A stretch of DNA of 62,245 nt from JAVWGW01 sp036651575 (GTDB lineage: Bacteria > Actinomycetota > Coriobacteriia > Coriobacteriales > Eggerthellaceae): assembly GCA_036651575.1 (NCBI GenBank), contig JAVVXN010000004.1, positions 1 to 62,245 on the forward strand. The letters run 5' to 3'. Position 1 is the stretch's first letter, and every line of letters starts with the position of its first letter. This document shows, in pieces, positions 51,872-60,641 of this stretch. Position numbers and translations under genes: made by a program. The notes beneath the pieces were generated by a model. That model was not told the DNA's origin, did not search any database, and saw only the letters and a list, made by a program, of their open reading frames with translations.

Positions 51872-53080
51872 ATGGAACAAAAGCAACAAGCGGCTGCCAG
51901 AACAGAAACAACAGACTCTCAAGAGAGCTTCGGGGACAGGAAAAAAGCGATAAGCCCCGCCCATGTCATTCGTTTTTCGGGTGCATTTGTTGCTTTCATG
52001 ATCGGATCGGGTTTTGCGACCGGGCAGGAAATTATGCAGTTTTTCACCGCGTATGGCCTGTGGTCTATCGGGGGCATCTTTATCGCAATGGTGCTTTTTG
52101 CTTGGTCGGGTAAAACCCTCATGAACTATGGCTTTCGCCATCGCGATCAAAGCGCGGAGGAATTGGCGGAAGGAAGTTTTCGCTACTACGCAGGAAAATA
52201 CTTCGGGGTGTTTCTCTCCTGGTTCATTCCCCTCTTTTTATTCCTCGTGGTCATCATCATGATCTCTGGGTCAGGGGCCACGATTGCCCAGTACTTTGGC
52301 GCCCCGACCTGGATTGGGTCTTTGGGTATGGCAGTCCTCATTTACCTGACGAACCTCTTTGGATTCAAGCGCATTATCGATGTCATCGGTGCGATCGGAC
52401 CCGTTATCATCGTGTTCACCATCGTGATTGCCGGCTTTGCTTTAATCATGAATCCCACGGGTCTCGCCAACTCGACTCAGCATATGGACGTTTTGGCAAA
52501 GATACCCAATGCAACCCACCAAGCGCCCTTCTGGGTGCTGGGTGGCGCGCTTTATGTCGCCTACAATATAACGGGATCGGTTCCTTTCTGCACGCAAACC
52601 GGCTCAATCGCCAATTCAGCTCGCGAAGCAAAGCTCGGGGGTCTTCTCGGCGGCATCTTACTTATGACGGCCGCACTCCTGCTCAACCTCGCTTTACTGG
52701 CCTACGCTCCTGAAGTTTCGGGGCTCGACGTGCCAAACCTCTACTTTGCCGGTCTTGTTTCGCCGGTTTTGAGCTTTCTCTTTGCCGTTATCGTCTTGTG
52801 CGGTATTTTTACAACCGGCACCCCCATGCTCTGGAGCGCTACGACGCGCATTTCGGTAGAGGGTACTCAACGATACAAGATCACGCTTACCGTCTTGACC
52901 GTTTTAGCACTCATCGCAGGACAGCTACCCTACGGTGCACTCATGAACATCATCTATCCCTACACCGGCTACATTGGCATCGCATTTTTAGCGCTTGTTG
53001 CTCTTCGTCAAATTATCGAATGGAACAACCGCCGCATTGGCCTTCCCGAAGAAACTCCCCTCTTCAGGAAAGAACGCTAG
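51872..53080 (+). CDS. YkvI-family membrane transporter-like protein
   Basis: A 402-residue integral membrane protein with about ten helices, of the YkvI family related to amino-acid/sodium symporters of the APC superfamily. AFVAFMIGSGFATGQEIMQFF is the family's opening helix with its broken-helix glycines. The first 30 residues are polar and cytosolic. AAAGGAG precedes the ATG. The substrate is not known. Confidence 0.88.
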   Translation: MEQKQQAAARTETTDSQESFGDRKKAISPAHVIRFSGAFVAFMIGSGFATGQEIMQFFTAYGLWSIGGIFIAMVLFAWSGKTLMNYGFRHRDQSAEELAEGSFRYYAGKYFGVFLSWFIPLFLFLVVIIMISGSGATIAQYFGAPTWIGSLGMAVLIYLTNLFGFKRIIDVIGAIGPVIIVFTIVIAGFALIMNPTGLANSTQHMDVLAKIPNATHQAPFWVLGGALYVAYNITGSVPFCTQTGSIANSAREAKLGGLLGGILLMTAALLLNLALLAYAPEVSGLDVPNLYFAGLVSPVLSFLFAVIVLCGIFTTGTPMLWSATTRISVEGTQRYKITLTVLTVLALIAGQLPYGALMNIIYPYTGYIGIAFLALVALRQIIEWNNRRIGLPEETPLFRKER

Positions 53081-53093
53081 CAGCAAGACCGCA

Positions 53094-53909
53094 TCAAGAC
53101 GAAGCAGCCTCATCGTCGACAGGAGGTGAGGCTGCTTGGAATTCAGCAACAAATCCTGCAGAAAAAATACCCGCAGGGATCGCGACCACCGCGATAGAAA
53201 GCGTCATGGTTAAAAAACCAATGACACGACCGGGTGCGGTAACGGGTACCAAATCACCATACCCCGTAGAGGTAATGGTAGTCATAGCCCAGTAAAGACC
53301 CGTGAATACGCTATCGAACGCCTCGGGTTGAACCGGGTTTTCAACGGTGTACATCAGCACGCTGGAAGTAACGGTCAGCATCGCCAACACCATCAAAGCA
53401 GCGACAATCTCATGCTTGCGCTTGCTCATCACGCGCTCGATCGTACGCAATCCCTTCATGTAGCGAGTAAGTTTTATCAAGCGCACAAGGCGAATGACCC
53501 GCAGCGCATTGAGAGTGGTCATCGAAAAAGGCATCATCCACGAAAGCACCGCAGGGAAGAAAGCGAGGAAATCGATAATTCCCATCAAAGAAAACACGTA
53601 GCGCACCCGCGCACGAGCGGGCTTCAACGTTGGATACAGCAGATCAGCAACGTAAATCCGACAAGCATATTCCACGGCAAAACACACGGCTGAAATAATC
53701 CCGAACAACGAAAAACCCTCTTGCGCCATAGCGGACAAGTTTTTATCGGTTTCGAACAAAAGAGAGGCAACGTTTGCCACGATTAAAACAAAAATGGATA
53801 TGCCCAAAACTCGTGCGATGATATTACCCTGTCGCACATCTTCTACGGCGCAATAAACCTGTCGCTTAAAAGGGGGTACCTCGTCTATGTTTCGAGCAGC
53901 TTGTGTCAT
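53094..53909 (-). CDS. Voltage-gated-type potassium channel subunit
   Basis: A 271-residue ion channel with six membrane segments. The S4 helix carries regularly spaced arginines and lysines (LRVIRLVRLIKLTRYMK), and the pore loop ends in the potassium filter TSTGYGD. It lacks an RCK domain. It should form a homotetramer in the cytoplasmic membrane. It converges with the ykvI-like gene; an 11-bp inverted repeat (53102-53112 with 53127-53137) lies in its last codons. Confidence 0.93.
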   Translation of the reverse strand: MTQAARNIDEVPPFKRQVYCAVEDVRQGNIIARVLGISIFVLIVANVASLLFETDKNLSAMAQEGFSLFGIISAVCFAVEYACRIYVADLLYPTLKPARARVRYVFSLMGIIDFLAFFPAVLSWMMPFSMTTLNALRVIRLVRLIKLTRYMKGLRTIERVMSKRKHEIVAALMVLAMLTVTSSVLMYTVENPVQPEAFDSVFTGLYWAMTTITSTGYGDLVPVTAPGRVIGFLTMTLSIAVVAIPAGIFSAGFVAEFQAASPPVDDEAASS

Positions 53910-53988
53910 AGGGGCAGTATATCAGCGATCAAAGCACTCTCAAAGAGAAACGATACCTCTTCTAATCTATGAAACACGTATCACCGCC

Positions 53989-56900
53989 TTAGGCACGTTG
54001 ATTCAACAGGCGGATAAATGATACGATTTCGGGATCGGCCGGTGAGGGACGGGCAGTGGCGCGCCCGGTAAGATAGCCCTGGATATAATCGATACCAAAA
54101 CCGATGAGCGTTTCGAGCTGCTCTTTGTTCTCGACGCCCTCGGCGATTACCTTAATACCGCGTTCGTGGGCATATCCCAACAAATTGAGCAAAATTGCCT
54201 GACGGTCTGCGTCGTGAGTGATGTTGGCAATAATCGATATGTCGACCTTTACAAAGTCAGCAACGTTTTCAAGCAAAATTACATCACTGTTATACCCTGT
54301 ACCAAAGTCATCAATCGCAATCGCAGCACCCCACCTCTTCGTCACTTTCCGCTTATACTCGAGAAGGCCTCGCCCGTATTCGCTTTCCGTAATTTCTACC
54401 ACTAAGGATTTCAGCAGTTGGGGATAGAGTTTTGTCAATTCAGCGATATCGTCACTCGAAAGGCATTGCGTACCGATAGTGTTAACAAACAAACGAATTG
54501 ACTCATCTATCCCAAAGCGCGAATACGCCTTAAGGGATTCGAAAAAGGTGATGTGCTCAATGCGGTAGAGCTTCGACTGGGAGCGAGCCAAATCAAGCAC
54601 GAGATCAGGTGTGGGAAGCGACTTGAGACGAGGGCGCATCAGGGCTTCATAGCCAAACACATCCCCGGTACGCGCATCGATAATCGACTGAAAATGATAA
54701 TCGACAAGCACCTCATCAAGCAAGCGATTCAAATCCTCTTTCTTGCTCAAAAGGTAGGATTTCTTCTGGTACAGATCGTAATCGAAGGCGCACAGCTCTC
54801 CTTTTCGCGTGTTTTTTGCGGTATACATCGCAAAATCGGCATATTCGCGCAAGTGGGCAAAATCGGAGGCGTCTTCAGGAAAGCGAGCACTTCCCATAGA
54901 GGCGCGAACGCGAAGAGCAGTCCCGTCGGGAGTATTAAAAAATTCATGCTCAAACGCGCTTTGTAACCGTGCTACCGTAGCGGCGATAGCACTGCGATTT
55001 CCTATAATCAGCACCAAAAACTCGTCCCCCGAAATACGGGAAGCCAGATCAAATGGACCGACCGCCGTACGGAGAAGATCACCGGCGCGCGTGATATACC
55101 CATCACCCCAATCATGTCCATAGGAATCGTTGATGGATTTTAAACCATCCAGGTCAAACATAATCATAATGCCCGGAAGAGATTTACGACGAGCCTCTGC
55201 AAGCAATTTTTCAGCTGAAGACTCAAATGCTCGGCGGTTCAAAAGGCCTGTCAAAATATCATGATCTCGCTCATCCTCGATCCGTCGTCGCGCCGTGATC
55301 TCCTCGGTCACGTCTTCAAGCAACCCAAACACACGGCTCGTCGCTTCACCGCTCGTCAAGCGAAGCCGCACAATACGCTGCCGGTGCACAATGTCGATAG
55401 TCCAACACCGTTCGTCGTCGGGATACGGTTGCATAAAGGATTTATATGCCTCAAACAAACGCGCCAAAGAATGAGCGTCCAGTGTTCCTTCAGCAATGCT
55501 CTCACGACTTATTTCGGGGGGAAACTGGGGGAAATCATCAACACCGAGCAAATCAAAAAACGGACCGGCATAAAAGACCGCTTCAGTGTCAGCATCGTAT
55601 TCAAACGCACCGATACGCCGATTGGAAAGTCTGATAATCTGCGTCAATCGTGAAGCGCTCGACGCAACATCGGCAGAGAGCACTTCGATTGCTGCCGCTA
55701 ATTCATCGAGCTCCAAAACGTTCGTTGGCGTAAACGTCACTTTACCGTCAGGGCGACGGGTCCGCACCTGCTGCATAAAAGCTGTCAGTTTTGACGAAAG
55801 GGCAAAACCGATTGAGAGCGCCAAGATAAGACCGATGACAAGCGAAAAGACAAACGCACCCAGCAAAATTTGATTCAAGGCGTGAGCTGAGGCAAAAAGC
55901 GACTGCTCCGGGTCGAGCCCGATAACGACCCAGGATTCATCGGCATAGGGAGAATTTGTCCCGTATAGAGATAATTTACTCGCATACGCCAGAGAGTCTT
56001 TTGAGGACGACGAAATGCTCATGCGCCCCTCTTCATTGAGATACGCATCAAAAAAACGATTGTTGGGATCAGTATAAGACGCATACGACCCCCCGCGGCC
56101 ATCGACCAGCTCGTAGGTACGCGGCACATTTTCCATAGGAAGCCCTCGATCATCAGGGATGGCGACGCCCGAAGGCTTTGCGAGTGCAAACAGATACGAA
56201 CCGCTTCCTTGCTTATCCAGTTCTTCATAGGGAAAGAGCGCCATCACGCGATCGAGGGCGATTTCGATACCCAACACACCAAACACGGTTCCGTCCGCCG
56301 CCCTTAAAGGCATGCTGTAGGTTATCGACCGCTTACCGTTATCAGCAAAATCATGCGGAGGTGCCCAGTATCCTAAATCGACGCCATCCGCTTGAGGATA
56401 TTTTTCGGCCATCACGAGAGGCTTGTAGTAAAAATCGTTATCAGATCCCTTGTCCGCTGCAAACATGCAGTTCGGGGTCCAGTTGCTATCAAGGGCCAAT
56501 CCGAGTCGTTTCGCAACCGCCGTAGGGCATCGCCCCAACAAAAGATCGGAATTATTGTCATAATTTTCTTTTGGATTGGCATCGCGAATGTAGATGCCCG
56601 TATTATTGCTATCCATATCGGAGTTCGTCGATTGACCGCCCCGCAACACCAGGTAAGTACCGCTCGTTTCGGTGGAGCGCAAACATTCGATCACGCTTGC
56701 CGCCGACGCGTCCACAAGAGAAACCGCCAAATCGCTGCCAGTCGAAATATCGGCCGGTGTAGCCCCGTAGTCGCTCAAAACATTATTGGCACTACGCTCA
56801 ATCGCGATGGCCGCGCTTCCTATGTTTGACCAGCGCTGCACCATAAGATTTTCAAGATAGTCACTACGAGAGGTGATGCGACCCGAGAATAAGCTATAGC

Positions 56901-57081
56901 TATCGGTCTCCATCTGCTGCACGCTACCGGTGTAGGCTAGACCAAAAAAATAAAGACAACTCTGCAATACCAAAGCAATACAGCACGGAATCACGACCAA
57001 CATACGCAGAGACCGGGAACGCTTCGCCCTTTCGAGCATTCCCGATCCCTGCGCCTTTGAGCGTGACGGCTGCTTCATCAT
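53989..57081 (-). CDS. Cache-GGDEF-EAL cyclic di-GMP signalling protein
   Basis: A 1030-residue membrane protein: helix 1 (about 27-50), an extracytoplasmic Cache-like sensor of about 350 residues (including YSMPLRAADGTVFGVLGIEI), helix 2 (about 405-430), a short HAMP-like linker, a PAS-like stretch, a GGDEF domain with RISGDEF in place of GGDEF, and an EAL domain with YEALMRP, DDFGTGYNS and AEGVEN intact. Phosphodiesterase activity is likely; the SGDEF site may be active or only bind GTP. It lies three bases after the binding-lipoprotein gene. Start at one of two adjacent ATGs. Confidence 0.92.
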   Translation of the reverse strand: MMKQPSRSKAQGSGMLERAKRSRSLRMLVVIPCCIALVLQSCLYFFGLAYTGSVQQMETDSYSLFSGRITSRSDYLENLMVQRWSNIGSAAIAIERSANNVLSDYGATPADISTGSDLAVSLVDASAASVIECLRSTETSGTYLVLRGGQSTNSDMDSNNTGIYIRDANPKENYDNNSDLLLGRCPTAVAKRLGLALDSNWTPNCMFAADKGSDNDFYYKPLVMAEKYPQADGVDLGYWAPPHDFADNGKRSITYSMPLRAADGTVFGVLGIEIALDRVMALFPYEELDKQGSGSYLFALAKPSGVAIPDDRGLPMENVPRTYELVDGRGGSYASYTDPNNRFFDAYLNEEGRMSISSSSKDSLAYASKLSLYGTNSPYADESWVVIGLDPEQSLFASAHALNQILLGAFVFSLVIGLILALSIGFALSSKLTAFMQQVRTRRPDGKVTFTPTNVLELDELAAAIEVLSADVASSASRLTQIIRLSNRRIGAFEYDADTEAVFYAGPFFDLLGVDDFPQFPPEISRESIAEGTLDAHSLARLFEAYKSFMQPYPDDERCWTIDIVHRQRIVRLRLTSGEATSRVFGLLEDVTEEITARRRIEDERDHDILTGLLNRRAFESSAEKLLAEARRKSLPGIMIMFDLDGLKSINDSYGHDWGDGYITRAGDLLRTAVGPFDLASRISGDEFLVLIIGNRSAIAATVARLQSAFEHEFFNTPDGTALRVRASMGSARFPEDASDFAHLREYADFAMYTAKNTRKGELCAFDYDLYQKKSYLLSKKEDLNRLLDEVLVDYHFQSIIDARTGDVFGYEALMRPRLKSLPTPDLVLDLARSQSKLYRIEHITFFESLKAYSRFGIDESIRLFVNTIGTQCLSSDDIAELTKLYPQLLKSLVVEITESEYGRGLLEYKRKVTKRWGAAIAIDDFGTGYNSDVILLENVADFVKVDISIIANITHDADRQAILLNLLGYAHERGIKVIAEGVENKEQLETLIGFGIDYIQGYLTGRATARPSPADPEIVSFIRLLNQRA

Positions 57082-57084
57082 CCT

Positions 57085-58542
57085 TTACCCAAGGGTCGCT
57101 TGCAAATCACGGGACAACCCCGTCAGCCAGGTATCAAACACCTCATCGGTGGCGTAATGTGCAACCGCTTCGGCATGAGGCATACCGCCCTCCATCAGTG
57201 CGACAACCTGTGCGCGATCTTTGACAGCTTGACTTTGCAATGATTTTTCCAAAACAACACGTGCCTCAACGCCGCCGGCAAAAAGCGGGCTGCTATAAAG
57301 CTCGCTTCGCTCAATCGTCTCAAGCGTGGCCGCAAGATTGGTCATATAGTTCTGAGGCACCTTGTCCATCGACGTCGTAATCGACTCGATGCTTTCCGCC
57401 GTGCACGCCTCTTTCGTAGCCGGCACGTATCCCGCACTAACGGCAAACTCGGTGCTTTGCTCTTTTTGATTGAACCACTTCAGGAACTCGACACATGCAG
57501 TTTCGGCTTTTTCGTCAGACTTCGTTACGACAAAACCCGCCCCCTGCTGCACGGCGCACGCTTTTCCCTGCGTAAAAACCGGTGCCGGGCGCGCACCGAA
57601 TTCAATAGCGTAACTCGTGGCATCGTCAACGGTCACTTCCTTGGGAAAATATACGACCGAAGAAGACGAACCGACGTAGCAAACCAAGTCCCCCGTCTTC
57701 ACCGCATCGGAACGAAAACGTCCTTCCGATGAATAGTAACCGCTGATGTAGGGAACGTAGTAATTATCCCACAGAGTACGCAGCACCTGCTTATTGAGAT
57801 CGAAGGTGCAAATCCCCTCTTTGACGTTGAAGATATCGACACCAAGCTGCTTTGCGCCGACCAACAGGTAGTTCGCCATGGCGTCACGCCCAAAAAATGG
57901 CTTTCCGTCGTTGGGCTCAGGTGTTTGAGCATCGGTCCACTCATAATAGCTGCGAGAAACACTCGCAACGCCTTCCATCGAGGAAAGCGCGTCGATGGAA
58001 GTATTCGTCGCCTGAGAAAATTTCTTCCAGGCGGTCATATTGATTTGCATCGTCTCCGTCGACTTCGAACACGGCACTATCTTCAGGCTCCCGTTGCCAT
58101 CGAGATCCCCTTCCGCAAGAAAGCCCTCGATGAAAGCCGCCTTTTCTTCATTGGTATAATATGAGCTTAAATCAGCAACGCGACCAAGCTCGTTGACCAC
58201 CTGCGCGGTATTGGGATAGGACAAAAAGGCGTCGGGCATAGCATTGGCTCCCACATCCCCCTGAGCGGATGCGGTTATCGCTTTCGCCATATTGTCCACA
58301 CCGCCTTGGCTCACCGAGGTTGCTACAATACCTTTTTCCTTGCCAACCGTGGTATTAAACTCAGCAACCAACGCGTCAAAAGCCTGCAGTTGCGCGCCAC
58401 CGTAATACGTCCATAATTCGATTTGAACAGGATTTTCGGGATCAAGCACCGATTTTTGCAACGGGGGAGCTGCACATCCGCCCAACGCAAAGCAGCTGGT
58501 AGCCAAAACAACGGTTAACGCCATCAATACGATTTTCTTCAT
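57085..58542 (-). CDS. Extracellular solute-binding lipoprotein (family 1)
   Basis: A 485-residue exported lipoprotein with a signal peptide and lipobox LGG-C23. The mature part resembles sugar/oligosaccharide-type ABC binding proteins (ELWTYYGGAQLQAFDALVAEFN, GAGFVVTKSDEKAETACVEFLKWF). No permease or ATPase genes are nearby; the next gene, three bases on, is the Cache-GGDEF-EAL protein, so it may deliver a ligand to that sensor instead of a transporter. The ribosome site is weak. Confidence 0.88.
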   Translation of the reverse strand: MKKIVLMALTVVLATSCFALGGCAAPPLQKSVLDPENPVQIELWTYYGGAQLQAFDALVAEFNTTVGKEKGIVATSVSQGGVDNMAKAITASAQGDVGANAMPDAFLSYPNTAQVVNELGRVADLSSYYTNEEKAAFIEGFLAEGDLDGNGSLKIVPCSKSTETMQINMTAWKKFSQATNTSIDALSSMEGVASVSRSYYEWTDAQTPEPNDGKPFFGRDAMANYLLVGAKQLGVDIFNVKEGICTFDLNKQVLRTLWDNYYVPYISGYYSSEGRFRSDAVKTGDLVCYVGSSSSVVYFPKEVTVDDATSYAIEFGARPAPVFTQGKACAVQQGAGFVVTKSDEKAETACVEFLKWFNQKEQSTEFAVSAGYVPATKEACTAESIESITTSMDKVPQNYMTNLAATLETIERSELYSSPLFAGGVEARVVLEKSLQSQAVKDRAQVVALMEGGMPHAEAVAHYATDEVFDTWLTGLSRDLQATLG

Positions 58543-58636
58543 ACGGAATGCTTCTTTCTCTCCGCGCGCCCCTACGAAACCTTTTTTCGATGCAATACCA
58601 CGTCAACTCTTTGAAAGTGATTTCCTTAGAATACCA

Positions 58637-58648
58637 CGACAGCTGTCG
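58637..58648. promoter_or_regulatory. 12-base palindrome between the lipoprotein and antiporter genes
   Basis: CGACAGCTGTCG is a perfect palindrome in the divergent region 58543-58702, just left of GGTATACAATAC. It could be an operator for either gene. No full -35/-10 pair stands out around it. Confidence 0.35.
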
Positions 58649-58702
58649 CAAAGGTATACAATACCGCTATACCGCACCGCAGCAAGGAGACGAAAGGCCC
58701 CC

Positions 58703-60484
58703 ATGACTATCGACCTCGTAGCACTTGCGACCATTGCCCTCGTAGCTACCCTCACTCCCATCATCGCCCAACTCATTCCCGGAAAACCCATTCCAGAAAT
58801 CGTGTTTCTCCTTATCGCCGGTGCTCTTCTCGGGCCACACGCAGCAGGCATCGTGCAGCTTTCCGAATCGGTTGGTTTTCTCTCTGAATTGGGTCTTGCT
58901 TTTCTGTTTCTTCTCGCCGGTTACGAAATCAATCCAAAAAGCCTTACGGGGTCGCAGGGCAAACGAGGGCTTGCAACCTGGGTGATCTCGCTGCTCCTCG
59001 CTTTTTGCGCCGTATTCTTATCCCCCGATTTCACCTTGAGCACCCTCGACGGAATCGCCATTGCAATTGCCATGACCACAACCGCCCTCGGAACCCTTCT
59101 GCCGATCATGAAAGAACGCCAGCTGATCGGTACCCGCGTTGGCGACTCGATTCTTTCCTATGGAACCTGGGGTGAACTCGGTCCCATCATCGCCATGGCC
59201 ATCCTGCTTTCCACCCGCGCCGAATGGCTCACGATTCTTATCCTGTTCGCTTTTCTGGGAATTGCCGTGCTTACCGCCGTAGTACCCGCACGCGCAAAAA
59301 AAGCCGGACATAAGCTTTTTGACTTCCTCAGCGCCAACGCCAACACCACGGCACAGACCATGATGCGCTTAACCGTGCTATTACTCATCGGCCTCATTAC
59401 CGTCTCTTCCCTGTTCAAGCTCGACATCGTCCTCGGCGCATTTGCGGCGGGCTTCATTTTGCGCTACGTCATTCCCGACGGTAATACGAGTCTTGAAATA
59501 AAGCTCAACGCTCTTGCCTACGGATTTCTCATCCCTATCTTCTTTGTGGTCTCTGGTGCCAAGATCGACTTACACGCCGTGTTCGCACAACCTGCTCTTT
59601 TAATTGGATTTATCATTATGCTGCTCCTCATTCGTGCGGTACCCGTTTTTATCGGCCTGTCTACCGGCAAGGATACGCGCGATATGTCAGGCCGCCATCG
59701 CATGACCGTGGCACTGTACTGCACAACCGCCCTCCCCGTCATCGTCGCCGTGACCTCGGTGGCCGTCAAAGCCGGGGCCATGGACCAAACGCTCGCATCG
59801 ATTCTTGTATCAGCGGGTGCCATCACCGTATTTCTTATGCCGCTTTTGGCTTCGATCACCTACCGCGTTGCCGATGCACAACCCATCGAAGCGGTGCGCG
59901 AAATCAGGCAACACCCCCACGACATCCGCGAAATCCTGCGCGACCACGTGGCGCTTGAACACATGCTGGCCAAACAGGACAGTGTCATGCGCGCCGCAAC
60001 GCGCGAAAAAGCGCGCACGACAGCATTTTTGGCGCGCCACTTCCCCACCGGGGCCGCGCCCATGGAAGTATGGCTGCCACAAGTGCACGCCGACCAGGCA
60101 CTCAATGCGCTCAATGAACGCGACATCAATCCTGCCCAGTGGGAAGAAGTAAAAGCCTTGGGCGACCAGGAATGGCAGGAAGCCAAAGAAGATGGCGACC
60201 ACACCTGGGCGCACTTGAAAGCCGAAGGCGATAGGCGCTGGGAAGCCATCAAGCAGGCAGGTGATGATGCCATCGAAACGCAATGGCAAGACCGCGCTGC
60301 CGAACTGCAACAGCACACAGCACAGCGCGCAAAGGCCGAAGCCGACCGCGATAGCGCAGCGCGCAGCGCTGCTGCGGCGGGCGCACAGCGCCACGAGCGC
60401 ATTACAGCGCGCGTGGCCGCCGAACAAAAAATCCGCCTGGAAGAACTCAGGCGCATCCACCCCGATAAAAATACAAAGAAGTAG
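58703..60484 (+). CDS. CPA2-family cation:proton antiporter with repeated C-terminal tail
   Basis: A 593-residue protein. Residues 1 to about 385 form a Na+/H+ or K+/H+ exchanger with about 12 helices (LIPGKPIPEIVFLLIAGALLG, FLLAGYEINP, GAFAAGFILR). The hydrophilic tail of about 210 residues has no TrkA-N domain; it holds four exact-length 11-residue repeats of the form W-x3-K-x2-G-D-x2 (about 473-516) and then a basic alanine-rich coiled coil. The tail may regulate or cluster the transporter. The ion is unknown. Confidence 0.88.
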   Translation: MTIDLVALATIALVATLTPIIAQLIPGKPIPEIVFLLIAGALLGPHAAGIVQLSESVGFLSELGLAFLFLLAGYEINPKSLTGSQGKRGLATWVISLLLAFCAVFLSPDFTLSTLDGIAIAIAMTTTALGTLLPIMKERQLIGTRVGDSILSYGTWGELGPIIAMAILLSTRAEWLTILILFAFLGIAVLTAVVPARAKKAGHKLFDFLSANANTTAQTMMRLTVLLLIGLITVSSLFKLDIVLGAFAAGFILRYVIPDGNTSLEIKLNALAYGFLIPIFFVVSGAKIDLHAVFAQPALLIGFIIMLLLIRAVPVFIGLSTGKDTRDMSGRHRMTVALYCTTALPVIVAVTSVAVKAGAMDQTLASILVSAGAITVFLMPLLASITYRVADAQPIEAVREIRQHPHDIREILRDHVALEHMLAKQDSVMRAATREKARTTAFLARHFPTGAAPMEVWLPQVHADQALNALNERDINPAQWEEVKALGDQEWQEAKEDGDHTWAHLKAEGDRRWEAIKQAGDDAIETQWQDRAAELQQHTAQRAKAEADRDSAARSAAAAGAQRHERITARVAAEQKIRLEELRRIHPDKNTKK

Positions 60485-60573
60485 TGTTCCCACAGGCCTG
60501 TGCTGCGCGGGACCAAACGACTCGCACACGCAGGCTGCAACTATGCAGCACACCACACCACCCACACAAATAG

Positions 60574-60599
60574 AGAAAAGACCCCGTAGGGTCTTTTCT
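60574..60599. terminator. Bidirectional terminator between the antiporter and thrS
   Basis: A perfect 11-bp stem (AGAAAAGACCC with GGGTCTTTTCT) around a CGTA loop, with the T-rich tract inside the stem on both strands. The two genes converge on it. Confidence 0.72.
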
Positions 60600-60641
60600 G
60601 AGGAGTGCTGAGCATAAGGTGTCACCTGCTACAACGTGTGG

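Noticed and set aside
53102..53137. 11-bp inverted repeat at the end of the channel gene as a terminator
   Set aside because: No T-tract follows on either strand and both arms are inside the coding sequence, where they code for alanine-rich ends.
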